From Protea cynaroides (taxonomy: Eukaryota > Streptophyta > Magnoliopsida > Proteales > Proteaceae), in the NCBI GenBank assembly GCA_028583415.1, contig CM053267.1:372001-436000 (forward strand): a DNA stretch of 64,000 nucleotides, in the 5' to 3' direction. Within the stretch, counting starts at the first letter, position 1, and the number at the start of each line of letters is the position of its first letter. Below, in pieces: positions 33,368 through 44,352 of this stretch. The notes under the pieces are model-generated. The model searched no databases, was not told where the DNA came from, and was given only the letters and a program-made list of their open reading frames with translations. The translations under genes were made by a program, and so were the position numbers.

Positions 33368-35678
33368 TGTCACACCCCAATTCTATACTATTCAGAATGA
33401 TGTGATGAACCGCTAATAAACCAACGGTTCAACCAGGATCTCAAATAGGCTATCCCCACGTTAATTGAACCTCCATACATCCATGTCATAATCAGAGTAA
33501 ATACACAATAGCGGAAGTCTTATAATAAAAATGAACTGAGAAACTAAGATGATATTAATAATTTAATAGCAAATTATTCAGTTTTCAACTAAGACATAAA
33601 TATTTAAATACCAAATACATGTCTTAATAAATCCGAATAAAGAAACCTATAAAACATCTAATCAAATACACACGAGTTGCACTCGCAAGAGGAGTCGTGT
33701 GTATCCTCTTCAGCTCCAGCTTCCATCGCCGCTACCGTCCCGTACGCAGAAGCATTTACAAAATCTTCAACCGTATAACCTGCATCATCAACTAAAAATA
33801 TTCGACGTCGAGGGGTGAGCACACATCACGGCTCAGTGAGTAGCCAAAACAATGCAACAATACATATGCATGCAAAAAGTCAATTTATATCTTTGGTCTG
33901 GTATATAAGTTTGCAGTATGCAATAGAAAGGTTTAGGTAGCCAAAGGTCGCGTTTATTGACTCCGTCTCTATACACGAGTGTGTGACGTTACCCGAAGAT
34001 CACGTTTATCGTCAACTCACATGCACCCAATCATGAACATTATATAACAAAGGTTACATTTATTGCTATATAGTGCCATACCAACACGCAAGCCCTGTTG
34101 GCGAGGGCTGCAAACTGGGCTCGCAACTAACCAATCCTAATGCCAAACAGTGTATCCAAGGCCTCACCCCAGCATCCCTCAGAATGCCCATAGAGATAGA
34201 GCTAAGGCCCTCGGGTAGAGTCAGAGACTACAAGGACCGAGACCACCTCCCCTGATACTCTACGAAATAATAGTTCTGCTAAAGTAATGGCGATACGACG
34301 ATGTCAATGCACAAGACTTGAGTTAGAGATAGAGCTAAAGTGCTGAGACCACCAAAGGTTAACGTTTATTGACGTTCTCATCACACCTCCCCTGATACTC
34401 GCTCGCATCAAGCACATCAACCACACACATACAAGCACATGCCTATTCCTATCATCATCATCATCATCATGTTATAAACAATAAATTAAATATGCATGAA
34501 CAAGTAATAGAAATATTGGATGGCATGCTGTATGCACTTTACAAACATATTCGCATAGAATCGAGCATAGCATAGGACTCAAGAAATAGAAAACAGTTTA
34601 TTATTAACCAATTTAGTTTGGGGTTAAGGTTCCTCACCTTAGCTTGCTATAAGATACTTTTCCAAGCTTTAAAATCACCTTTATAATGTTATTATATTGC
34701 TAGAAGACCTAACAAAGTCGATAGAATTTAATTAGAATTTATTCGGAATTAAAAACTACTCTGTTAACTGAGGGTCGATGCTAGGGTCGATGCTAGGGTC
34801 GATGGGTCTATCGACCCTCCCCTCTTTCTGGACTTCCCGAATGCTGAGGGTCGATGGTCAGGAATACCTTGGGTCGGATGGTCATCGACCCTCGGTGCGA
34901 CCCTCTGTGCACTTTGGTCCAATTCCCACTTTTAGTCCATTCTTCTTGTTTGGGGTCCTATGGCTTGCTTCTACATTCCATTCAACATTCATTCCATGGT
35001 CTGAAACCATGAATCATCCACCTAGATAGCTTTCATGTATTCTCCTAGGGTTTTCCATGGAAACCTAACCATAGATTGATGGTTTGGGTTTCTCCGAGAT
35101 CACACTCTCAACAATCACTAACCTAAGGTCTGTAGAAATTCATGGAATTAATATCCATACCTGAGAAGATTACTTCTTCTCTGAAATTCTTCTCCTTTTT
35201 GCTAAGTTCTCTTGCTTGCCTCTCTTCTTCCTCTTTTCCTTCTCCTCTCTTTCTCTCAATTCAATTAGGATTGTGAAAAGAGTGAAAGTGGCTTAGGGAC
35301 GTCCTTTAAATAGAGTAAAAACATCCTAAATAAGTCCCTCTGAGATTTGGAAAGAATCCCAATCGAAAAATATAGAAATTTCCTAATTTCTATATTCGGC
35401 AGAAACCGAGGGTCGATGGGAGGGTTGATGATCCCGTCGACCCTAGGGTCTTAAGCTTTCCGACCCTCCCTTCAAAACTGAGGGTCTGACTTTTTGTTTT
35501 GGGAGGTCTGACCCTGCTTAGCTGGGTATGCGACCCTTCCCCTATTTTAAGTGTTTTTGGGTCGATTTGATACCTGGGATCTCGATCTCCTTTACGCCCT
35601 TGGTCCATTTGACTCGACCATAATGGGTAAACCTGGTTCAAGGTGGTAAGGCCGGGTTAGATTGACACGGGTCTTACA
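33368..35678 (-). repeat. Right LTR of element B (5' LTR)
   Basis: 2311 bp, near-identical to 23715-26013. It has an extra GGGTCGATGCTA unit near 34770-34800, showing that the motif array grows and shrinks by repeat units. The mini-exon copy is 33658-33779. Confidence 0.92.
33658..33779 (-). CDS. LTR-encoded short Cys-motif exon (family B, right LTR)
   Basis: Same exon as 24004-24125, open across the CECNSC motif, with GATGCAG/G acceptor intact. The middle differs by two codons (VYRTV region). Confidence 0.5.
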
Positions 35679-35683
35679 GGTTG

Positions 35684-36500
35684 CACATAGGTGAGACCGG
35701 TATGTGCCTCTAGTATACACTGTAGGCCCATACTGCCGGACCTTAAGTCCAACCGGTATAGTCCGTGGTTTGGATCCGAGAGCAAGGTCTCGGATCTCCC
35801 TTCCCTGTCGATTATCGGCTATGTTTTCTAGGGTTTCTCCTAACCCATTCTAAGGTTCAAATACCATGTTGGTCTTTTGATTTTGACTAGAATGCCGTAT
35901 CAAATCTAGATTAGATTCGAATGAGAAAATTAATGGAAATCCTAGGCTTTTTGGATTGCTGCGCCGCTTCGCGGCTCCGATCCGACATCCTAATATTACT
36001 AATAGTATAGAGCACTTACCGGCGGTGTTCGTCGGTTGACGGCTTGCTCCTCCGCTGAAGTCTCCTTCCTAGGCGGCCTCTTCCTCCTTGCTCATTCTCA
36101 ACTCTTCTCCAGACGGCTAGGGTTTGAGAAGGATCAATGGAGTGTGATCATCTCTATAAATAGAAGAGGGCCGTTCTTGGGAAGGTTTTCCATGTTTGGA
36201 AACTTTCCAAGTTTCCATTCGGAGTGAGGGACCCGCTGGAGTCCGTGTCCCACAGAAAAAAATATACCAATCGCACATACCGGTCTGAGTGACTCAGACC
36301 GGTATACCCTACCAGTTGCACCATACCGATCTGACTGACTCAGACCGGTATGAGTTTTTATCAAATTTGAGTGGTTCTTGTACCAGAAATTTTACGTGGT
36401 TCGTGACCCAGCTTCACCTTCCGGTCCAGCTATAATTTGGACACCTGTCATCATATAAAAAACCACGATTTAGACCCGATTTTAGAATACGGTTCTTACA
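35684..36500 (-). repeat. Right LTR of element A, second part
   Basis: It continues the A LTR after the B insertion, matching 16390-17242. It has fewer ACCGGTAT repeats than the left LTR, a TATA-like element near 36155, and ends GTTCTTACA before the GACAT duplication. Confidence 0.9.
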
Positions 36501-36505
36501 GACAT

Positions 36506-39500
36506 AAACTCTCATTTTTATGGATGCAGCAAAGAATGGTACTGTCCACCGAAAGGTGACGTTGTCTAAGATTATAAAGAACGACACTGTCCACCCAAAG
36601 GTGGCGTTGTCAAAGATTACAAGGAACTTATGCACATGGTTGAAGGATTTTGGCTTTAGGGGTCTTCATCCACCCAAAGGTGGTGAGATTTTAATTGTCA
36701 TTATCTCTTCCCAGTTATTGCACAGATATTGAGAGGACCAGTGCACATATTGTAATTAGCTTGCACATGTTATGTATATATATTCTTGCTAGCTAATTTA
36801 ATTTGGTATTAATCGTAGTCTTACAATTATTTACATTGTAATATAGTTGTGGACATGTAATGATTAAATACCTTAAGATGCCTATCATTGGCAGTCAGTT
36901 CTATGAATTGGCATAGAAATTGAAAACTAGTCTAGGACTGTTTGACCTAGATGTACTCAACAGAAAATTATATTTTGGTTCTTAGAGCATTCAATCTCTA
37001 AGATCAAGTAACGCAATGTTCATATGAGGAACATTGGAAAAAGATATCCCTATGAAATTCAAGGAAATGTTTGATATTTCAAGAAGGGGTGGAGAGATGT
37101 TTTATTACTCAAATCCATCAGTACTAGTTTTTGATGATAATAGGTGGTATTGGAAGTGTGAGGAAGTATAAAGTAGAGCTGTTAACTATTAATGATAAGC
37201 TCAAGGATAAATGAATATTTGTAGGTTCATTAAAACCTATGTAAGTGATATTTTAAACTTTTCACTTCCTCACAAGAACTGTATAGTCAGATCTTGGTGA
37301 CCTATAATTCTCAAAAATTTAGTGAACCCTAAATTGAAAGAACTAAGGATAAAAGTTCAAAGAAAAGAGAAAAATATGAATGCCAATGTCATAGTGCATA
37401 ATATATACCTAGACAAAGGCAAGTTGTAAAAGGGGTAGAGAAACCCACAGAAAGAAAAATATTTTTTCATGGAATAGTCAGAAACTTTATGACAAAGAAT
37501 TAGACATTAATAAACTATAAGATAAAATGGATCTAAGTAGAATAAAATTCTTGTAGCCCAGAAGGGACATGTAAAGAAAAATTTATATAGCTGGACAGCT
37601 TAAGTGAAAAAGGAATAAGGATTATGAAACTTCTGAGCAAGAATGTGCAGTATATTGGATACTTAAGCATTAATCGTAGTCTGAACCAATAGAAGTATAA
37701 AAATCTTTAATTTATTCTATCTTTAAAGGTTAAACTGTATATTGTAATCTTCCACCCTGGTCATAAGGGTTTTGGACTGTTATCCAAAGAAAGATTAGAA
37801 AGAATAATATTATGAAATTCTCCTTCCAAGGTTTATTACAAGTATATATGTGAGAATTAATTAAAAGAGAAGATGATAAGATTAAAGTAAGTGAAGGTTA
37901 TTCACAACAAGGATTTTATTGGACATGGTGGACATTGAAATTTCATCTAGGACTTCTTGTCACGGTTTAGTTTATGGGTGTTTTCCAAATAATGAAAATT
38001 AAGATGGAAAAACTTTTATTAAAAGAATTGAAACTATTGGATCTGAATGAGAGAGTTTTGGGAGACCATGTGATACTGGTTTATTCCCTGGTAAATTTAA
38101 GCAAGTGTTTGAAATAGCCTAAGAATGTATTTGGTCCTGTAAGGAAAGAATTGATATTGTAGCCTATATTGTTAATAAAGTGCTTAGTCAGTTTCAGTTT
38201 CAGTTATCTTCTTGTTTGAGACAGTAGAACTGACATGATTTCATAATACTCGTGGGAGAGTGATTATTTTAGGACATTGAGTTGTCATATTATGGGATGT
38301 CAAAATAGACCCAAGAAACTTAAAGTTTGATGAGACCACCTGGAAATGAGTGTGAAACAATCAATTGAGATACCAGAAATGTTACTAGAGTGTAATGAAA
38401 TGATTATAGAAATATTCATTAAGATCGATGCTTCAGCCATAGTAGCAGAGCCAAATGAGGCAATGAAGAGATATATTGGACCATGTAGATCTGTGATTTC
38501 ATCCAATCACATGTTGTACTTCAAAACAGATGTCTTTGGTAATGGATAAAAATGAAGATCCCAATGATTTTGAGTAAGTTGTTAGTAATGAAATTACTTT
38601 TGAATGTTTAATGATCATAAAGGATGTGTTATTATCTACGAATAATAACGAGACTTGGGATTTTATACTTTTATCAATGAGCGGTGTACACATAGGTTAA
38701 AAATGGGTATACAAAGAAAATATGTGATTTTAGTGGGAGAATTGATTGCTACAAAGTAAGACTTTTAGCAAAGTGAAATCACACAAAGAGAAGAGAAAGA
38801 GAACTTCAAAATTTTGAGGTCTTAGTTGTGCATTTTGTTTTGAAGTTGCACTAGATAATGATATTTGAAGTTTGACAGGGTTGTATCGTCTTTCAATTTT
38901 ATTGAGATTGTCATTGACCATTGTATATATCTATAGGTCAGTGGGAGTGAATTCACTTCCTTGTCATGAGTGTTGATGGTTTTCATTGGCCTGTAGTAAC
39001 ATGGTTTACTAGTTGAAATCAATGTTTTTCTGTCTAATAACTTCGACGTGTAAAATTGTATGAGCAAGTACCTTTGTACCTAGTATTGAGTTTTCTCGTG
39101 ACAGAAAAAATAAAATTCTAGATTTATCTCAAAGTATAAATACTGTTCGTGTTTTCGAATGATTCAGTATGCATGTATAACTAGTAAGTTGCGGATGCTA
39201 AAATCAACAAAGGAGATAAATTAACAGAATTGTGGACAAATAATGATATTAAGTGTTAGCATCTACAATGCAGTAGAGAGTTTGATATATGCTTAAGGTT
39301 GTAATCATTTCATATAGCATTTTCATTGAGTATTATGGGATGTTTTCAGTTGGATGCTGGTATAGTTTATTGGACAATAGGAAAAATGAAGGTCATGAGG
39401 TATATGCAGAGGACCAAAGATTATATGTTCATTTATGAAAGTAATGACACTCTAGGCTATTTTGATGCAATTTTAATGTTTGCATTGATGATAGAAAACC

Positions 39501-40661
39501 AACCTCAAGGTTCAATGTTATGGTGGTAGGGTTTTGTAACTCTATGTAAAAATGACAAATAAGGTATCTTGTGTAAGAGTTTCATTTATGATTTGGAGGT
39601 TATGGACTCTACTTCTAAACTATTGAGATATGTTGTGACAGTGGTTTAGCTATGTTCTTCTCAAAGAATAATAAGAAATATAGTATTTTACAGCATAATA
39701 GAGATCAAATCTCTTCAAGTAAGGAAAATGTCAAAAGATTTTATATCGTTGTAGATTCTCGGACGAAGGTTTGTCAGTGGGAGTCTTTAAGGGACGGTAC
39801 GTCCAATATAAGAATGGTTGAAAACAATTAATTTTATCAGAGGCTTAAGTGGCCAAAGATCTGGGAATCAATGGGAGTCTCTAGATATGCTTAATCAGTG
39901 GGAGACTCTTTATGTTTATACTTGTGTTTTTACATTGCTTACTGTGTTTAATTGTATTGCTCATGGTTTGATGGGTAAAGTTTTTGTAACTAAGATTTTG
40001 TTTACATTAGTATTTGCGCTATTGCTATTTTGCATACATAGTTATGTATTTGACATGTCAAAGATAAACAAGATTGTATTTATTCAAAGATAAACCAGGC
40101 TGTATTTAGCCAAAGATAAATCAGGTAGTATTTAGCCAAACACCAGGCAGTATTTAGCCAAAGGACGAACAAGGAAGTATTCAGCCAGATATATAAGGCA
40201 GTATTTAGCCAAGATAAGAGGCGGTATTCAGCCATACAAATAATGATGGTAAGTCAAAGTACGGTATTAATCCAAGCTAGAGGCGGTTTGCCATAAGAGG
40301 ATAATATCAAAGAATAAAGGCGGTGTCTAGCCAAAGTATGGTATTATATTTTTGGATTATTTAAATACCATATTTTAGTTGCCCATAAAGGTTTTGAGGT
40401 ACTTTGATTAAGGTTCTTTAATCAAGTTTGGACTCGCATGGGAGTTTACTTTCATGCATTATCTCAGGCGATTCATGTATTGAGTAGACCTCTGTTGTGG
40501 CTGACAGAAGTTTGTACACCATATGTTGAGGTGTATTATTCGTTGTTGCTCACATTGAGAAGCTTGTTGGATGTTTCAAAGTTAGTGACATTTTAGTGTG
40601 TTGGATTCCATGGCCACATTGGTTGACGGTGGTTTTGTAATTAATATAGCCCAAGCGGGAG
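36506..40661 (+). pseudogene. Copia internal region: decayed leader, integrase/RT/RNase H remnants
   Basis: Scattered fragments read like copia Pol. SSFNFIEIVIDHCIYI near 38880-38935 and KMKVMRYMQRTKDYM near 39385-39425 match the RT end and the start of RNase H, and AGPNEAMKRYI-like sequence near 38450 precedes RT. Stops occur every few dozen codons, and no catalytic YVDD survives that I can see. The first 200 bases continue the leader motif repeats interrupted by element A. Confidence 0.65.
40080..40340 (+). repeat. Degenerate short repeats GGC(A/G)GTATTTAGCCAAA near the copia 3' end
   Basis: About eight irregular copies spaced 20-35 bases. Each carries GGC and GCC arms that could pair into a small hairpin. 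They lie about 320 bases upstream of the polypurine tract. Confidence 0.7.
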
Positions 40662-41103
40662 AATGTTAGATTTATGTGGGCTTAATTAATTACCTAAACT
40701 AGTCAATTCAGTGGGAGTCCAATGAACACGATAGAACCGGTTTGGTTTGATTCGTCACATGGTATGAGATATGTTTGGTAACTCTAATTCTATTGTGGGA
40801 AGGGTTTTAGGGTTACAACAGTATTTTATAAATACTGGGTTAGAGTACCCACAACCATAGTGAAATAGTTTTCTCTGCACCCATTAGCAAGAGACATCAC
40901 GATATCCTTTGGAGGCTGTGGAAGACTGTGACCGAGGGATTTCGATCAAAGCTTAGAGTGACTTGGAACATATGGGAATCGATCTCTTCACAGACAGGTA
41001 TGTCTTTATGTTCATTATTTATGGCTTCTCTATTGTGTTCTAGGGCAATTGTATGGGATTGAAATGGGTTCCATTGAAACCCTAAACACCTAATATTCTA
41101 ACA
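40662..41103 (+). repeat. Right LTR of the copia element
   Basis: 442 bp, TGTTAGATTTATGTGGG to CTAACA. It differs from the left LTR by scattered substitutions and a short insertion near 40900, which implies an older insertion than B. Confidence 0.92.
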
Positions 41104-41753
41104 GCCTTCGCTTGGGTTTGTATTAGTTTCTCATATGAGCGATGAAGGATTTTATCAAGATTGAAGATGACCAAGGGAATGTGTTCTCTCAGGCGGTATG
41201 CTATGATTAGAAGCCTAAGCATTGGTGAAGGTATCAAGTTTCTGGGCACAAAACCAGCAACTGCCTAGTGTTATCAACTGTTAATAATGGCCACCCCCGA
41301 TCTTTCCAGCAATGGAGGAGAGTGATTTGTAGAAACCAAGGCCATTTCAAACATGATGATCTAGGGTCAGATCCTCACTTGCCTCCTTCCAAGTCTGCAG
41401 TGACCTCAGGTTATGGAGCTGCGCCTCTTGTTGCGGAGGTGGAGAAGAGATCCAAGGCTAGAGGGGAGATGAATCAAAGGGAACTGTAGGGGATTGCAAC
41501 TATTTCATTTTGGACAATGAGTCAAGGATTGCAGGAGCTACTTCAGACGAGGCTTGCACAAATAAGGATATTGCGCTGATCGAGAAAGGACCTGTTATGG
41601 GTTGCTAAAACCAACAAGGGATTGAAAACACTAACTTGTTTGTTGTGCTAGAAGAAGACTCCTTGGACCACGATTTGTTGCAGGAAGGAGAAATTAAAGC
41701 TTCAAAGTTTAAATCCAAAGAAAGAATCATTGTGCATGTTGATGGGGAAGGTC

Positions 41754-41998
41754 GGATCCGCATCCTCTCCTCCCAGAACCACTAGGAGGACAGCGACAAC
41801 CTGCCACGGATGGCTGCCACATGGCTCTCGGTGAATCCGAGACCCATGTCCGAGCAGACACCCAGCTGACAAGTCAAGCCTACAGGGGGCGTCGGCTTGG
41901 ACGTGGGTCTCAGATTCACCTGAGAGCCACGTGGCGGCCATTCGGGGCAGGTTGCCCCGTCTTCCCAGAGGTTCTAGGAGGAGACAATGTGAATCCAA
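41754..41998. mobile_element. Foldback MITE 1 inside the LINE
   Basis: Two arms of about 105 bases (41754-41859 and 41891-41996) are inverted complements with scattered mismatches around a loop of about 31 bases. The outer end reads GGATCCGCATCCTCTCC. The direct repeat GGAAGGTC flanks it (41746-41753 and 41999-42006), giving an 8-bp target duplication. It has no coding capacity. TSD length and terminus fit a Mutator- or hAT-derived MITE. Confidence 0.75.
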
Positions 41999-42169
41999 GG
42001 AAGGTCAGCATATTAGCAAAGCTAAAAAAGGAAAGTCACCTTTCCACCTTGTACTTGCTGAAAGTGACATTGGAGCAAAGTCTTCTTTGAGGCCTGCTAC
42101 AAACCCAAGTACGTTGGACTCTTCCCTCCTTTTGGCTGCCAACTCAGATCTGTACACCACTCTCCCCTT

Positions 42170-42407
42170 GGTATTCAAATTGTCTCTTGCCAGGGGGTTC
42201 GCAGGAGACTCGACTGTGACTAGCCGATGTCCAACAAGTGGGCATTGGCTCAATCTGAGCTCTCCAGCTAGAATCCAAGCCCTCTCTCCATCTCTCACCT
42301 CAGATTTTGGTTGGATGACTCGAATTCAGCCAACGCCCACGTGTCGGGCATTGACTAGTAGTAGTTGAGTCTCCTACTGAACCCCTGACAGGAGATGATT
42401 TGGATCC
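42170..42407. mobile_element. Foldback MITE 2 inside the LINE
   Basis: Inverted arms of about 100 bases (about 42170-42270 and 42300-42407), containing TGACTAGCCGATGTCC and its complement CGGGCATTGACTAG. The direct repeat CTCCCCTT flanks it (42162-42169 and 42408-42415), again 8 bp. The outer ends GGATCCAAATCATCTCC (right, reversed) and GGTATTCAAATTGTCTC (left) resemble MITE 1, so the two are probably one family. Confidence 0.7.
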
Positions 42408-43263
42408 CTCCCCTTAACCCCCTCTATCCCCTCTTATCCCAATAATCCCTCAATCTCCTCCTCTAGTGTTGCCCATTCTCTTTCTATTAAACCCTTTGAT
42501 CCCTACATCCTTGCTCACTTCACTGCAGCCATGCCATGACCTTTGAGGCTAACTCCAAATCCTCCACTCTTTTGTAGTCAGTTTCCAAGCCCCTTTTATT
42601 CCCTTGGGTTTGGTCTCAATCTGGATCTAGCATGTCCACCCGATCTTTTACTCCTTCCCTCCTTCGGCATTGGTTGGCGTTTATGGGTCGAGTTTGTCTA
42701 GTCCTCCTAAACCTAAACCCCTTGTCTGCTATAGTACCCTAACTTCCCTCCATGGTGAGATTGAAGCCATTGATCGCTCCCCCCTTGCTCCTAGTGGTGA
42801 AGAGGTTTTATTGGATCAATTTATTGATCAATTGGAGTATGGTCCTGGTGCCACTCGGGTTGAGGTGGTTGGAAAACATGTTTGTTTTGCTGACCAAGTC
42901 GTTGTCCACCATTTGGACAAAGAGGACAGCCAAGCGAGATGTCCTACCAAGGAATCATCTGAGAGCGACTCCTCAGACAATGAAGATTCAAGTGATGTGC
43001 CATCTTGTTTGGAGGATGATAGCGACATTGGCTCGCACCAACCAATTAATGATGGAGATTCAGTGGGAGTTCTTAGTTCCACTTCTCCGAATTTCCTATG
43101 AAGGAGCACCAACAATCGTACTCCTTCTAGGCGCCTTCGAGACATTAAAAAATAAGTTTGTGTTGTAGTGGTTGTTTTTTTTATTTTTTTTATTTTTTTG
43201 TTTTTTTTTTTGATGGGATTAGTTATGTTGTAACTTAGTCCTTAAAAAAAAAAAAAAAAAAAA

Positions 43264-43375
43264 AAGACATGGAAAAATTCTTGACCCGTTGGTTCCATAT
43301 TGAACGAACTATTTAACTAGAATCCTTTTTTGGGTATAGGCGCTTAGACCTGGGGCTAAAACCAATCTTGAAAAG
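43264..43375 (+). repeat. Right copy of the LINE target-site duplication
   Basis: See 12119-12231. It starts at the last A residues of the LINE tail. Confidence 0.7.
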
Positions 43376-43950
43376 CTTAGAGCCAGACAAAACATGATTT
43401 CTCTAAATTAATAATTGGGAAAAGTACGAACTTTAGGATTTTAATTTGCTACCTTTTAGTTGCTATTTATAGCTTTAGTCTCAATATAGATTCCAGACAA
43501 CTAATAAATATAGATTTGGAGTGACGTGACTAGATTTGGGCACCTCTTTTTCATGAAAAGATAGAAGAATATCGTTTTGAAAATAAGAAGTTTACATCTA
43601 GTGTCTTCCGAGTCAATGAATGGTACAAAACTCTAGTGTTGATTGGCGTGTGCCCAATCTAAGTATTGCACTCCAAACTGCAGCGGGGTTGGCTAATGGT
43701 GGGCACCATCTTGCATTTTTTTGTTACCTCATCAAAGCTTTCTATCAGTATCTACGTAGAGAAATGTGTGCCCATATTACCAGCTTGTTTTAATTAACTC
43801 ATGGTATGAAATATTAAAAGAAGACAAAGGTCTGAAAAAATAAAATGCAGATTGTAGAGAGAGATTCCTCTCCCTCAACAGCCCTGAAACATTATATGAT
43901 AAAATTCATTCCACCATTTTTTAACTAGGTTCAAGATGCGGTTTGAATTC
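43376..43950. other. Unique sequence, probably original HEI10 downstream flank
   Basis: No open frame, repeat or RNA gene is recognised. By the LINE duplication this was next to the HEI10 3' end before the insertions. An AATAAA lies near 43504. Confidence 0.4.
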
Positions 43951-44230
43951 TATCACACTTCAATTATGAACTAACCAGAATGGTGTGTTGAACCGTCCAT
44001 ACACCAACGGTTCAACCAGGATCTCGTATAGACTGTGTCCATTTGATTAAACCAGATACATTGCACAAGTAAATTTAGAGTAAATAAACGATAGCGGAAG
44101 TTTTTAATACTAATGAACTGAGAATCTGACAGTGATAGCATAATGAAGTATCCAATTATCTCCAATATACCTCAAGACATAAAATAAAATAAAATAATCA
44201 ATTACATGTTCCAATAACTAAGCAACTAAG

Positions 44231-44352
44231 CTAATAAAAAACACATGAGTTGCACTCGCATGACGAATCAAGCACATCTTCTTCAGCTTCTACGTCCATC
44301 GCAGCAATGTGTCCATATGTCGATGCATTCATATACTCTTCAACAGTAGGAC
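44231..44352 (-). CDS. LTR-encoded short Cys-motif exon (family F)
   Basis: Acceptor GATGCAG/G, then GPTVEEYMNASTYGHIAAM, an acidic run and DSSCECNSCVFY with stop at 44231. It has the ATG at the MN position. It remains open although the LTR is an old solo copy. Confidence 0.5.

Larger units (their letters stand above)
23715..35678 (-). mobile_element. Tekay-type Ty3/gypsy element B, inserted in A's right LTR
   Basis: It begins TGTCACACCCC and ends GGGTCTTACA. Flanks are AGTTG (23710-23714) and GGTTG (35679-35683), a 5-bp duplication with one change. The intact A LTR shows GGTTG as ancestral. LTRs are 23715-26013 and 33368-35678, very similar to each other, so this is the youngest layer of the nest. 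The primer-binding site is at 33354-33367 (reverse strand). The minus-strand order is 5' LTR, PBS, antisense gene on the opposite strand, gag, intron, pol, 3' LTR. Confidence 0.93.
14999..36500 (-). mobile_element. Tekay-type Ty3/gypsy element A, inserted in the copia leader
   Basis: It begins TGTCACACCCC and ends GTTCTTACA, with a perfect 5-bp duplication GACAT (14994-14998 and 36501-36505). The left LTR is 14999-17242. The right LTR is 22313-23714 plus 35684-36500, split by element B. The internal part, 17243-22312, encodes Gag-Pol on the minus strand. The primer-binding site (reverse strand, 22298-22312) reads ACTTGGTATCAGAGC. Unlike B and C it lacks the antisense gene, keeping only sequence resembling that gene's 3' end (22030-22312). 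Confidence 0.92.
13126..41103 (+). mobile_element. Ty1/copia retrotransposon with decayed pol, hosting Tekay elements A and B
   Basis: Terminal repeats are 13126-13558 and 40662-41103, both TGTTAG...CTAACA. The duplicated target is GCCTT (13121-13125 and 41104-41108). The primer-binding site TGGTATCAAAGC (13561-13572) is complementary to the initiator tRNA-Met 3' end, and the polypurine tract AAGCGGGAGAA lies at 40651-40661. Its own internal sequence is 13559-14998 plus 36501-40661. Element A is inserted between them. The pol region is full of stops. Confidence 0.9.
41104..43142 (+). pseudogene. LINE ORF1 C-terminal part, broken and interrupted by two MITEs
   Basis: It continues the ORF1 reading after the copia insertion. 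A degenerate zinc-knuckle-like phrase (KPKHW, RYQVSGHKTSNC) lies near 41210-41262. Further on, an acidic open segment (42670-43101) includes KESSESDSSDNEDSSD. No endonuclease or RT follows before the T-rich 3' end and poly(A). Confidence 0.55.
12231..43265 (+). mobile_element. LINE retrotransposon remnant, ORF1 part only, hosting the nested insertions
   Basis: LINE sequence occupies 12231-13125 and 41104-43265 and is interrupted by the copia element. It starts at a (TTG)n run and ends in a long A tract (about 43246-43265) after a T-rich 3' region. It sits between duplicated flanks (12119-12231 and 43264-43375). Only ORF1-like coding sequence is found. No endonuclease or reverse transcriptase ORF2 is visible, so this is an internally deleted or non-autonomous copy. 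Two foldback MITEs lie in the right half. Removing all insertions leaves about 2.6 kb. Confidence 0.7.

Noticed and set aside
42670..43101. 143-codon acidic ORF as a host gene
   Set aside because: It lies within the LINE between ORF1 remnants and the poly(A) tail, with no promoter or homologue that I recognise. Kept as part of the LINE.
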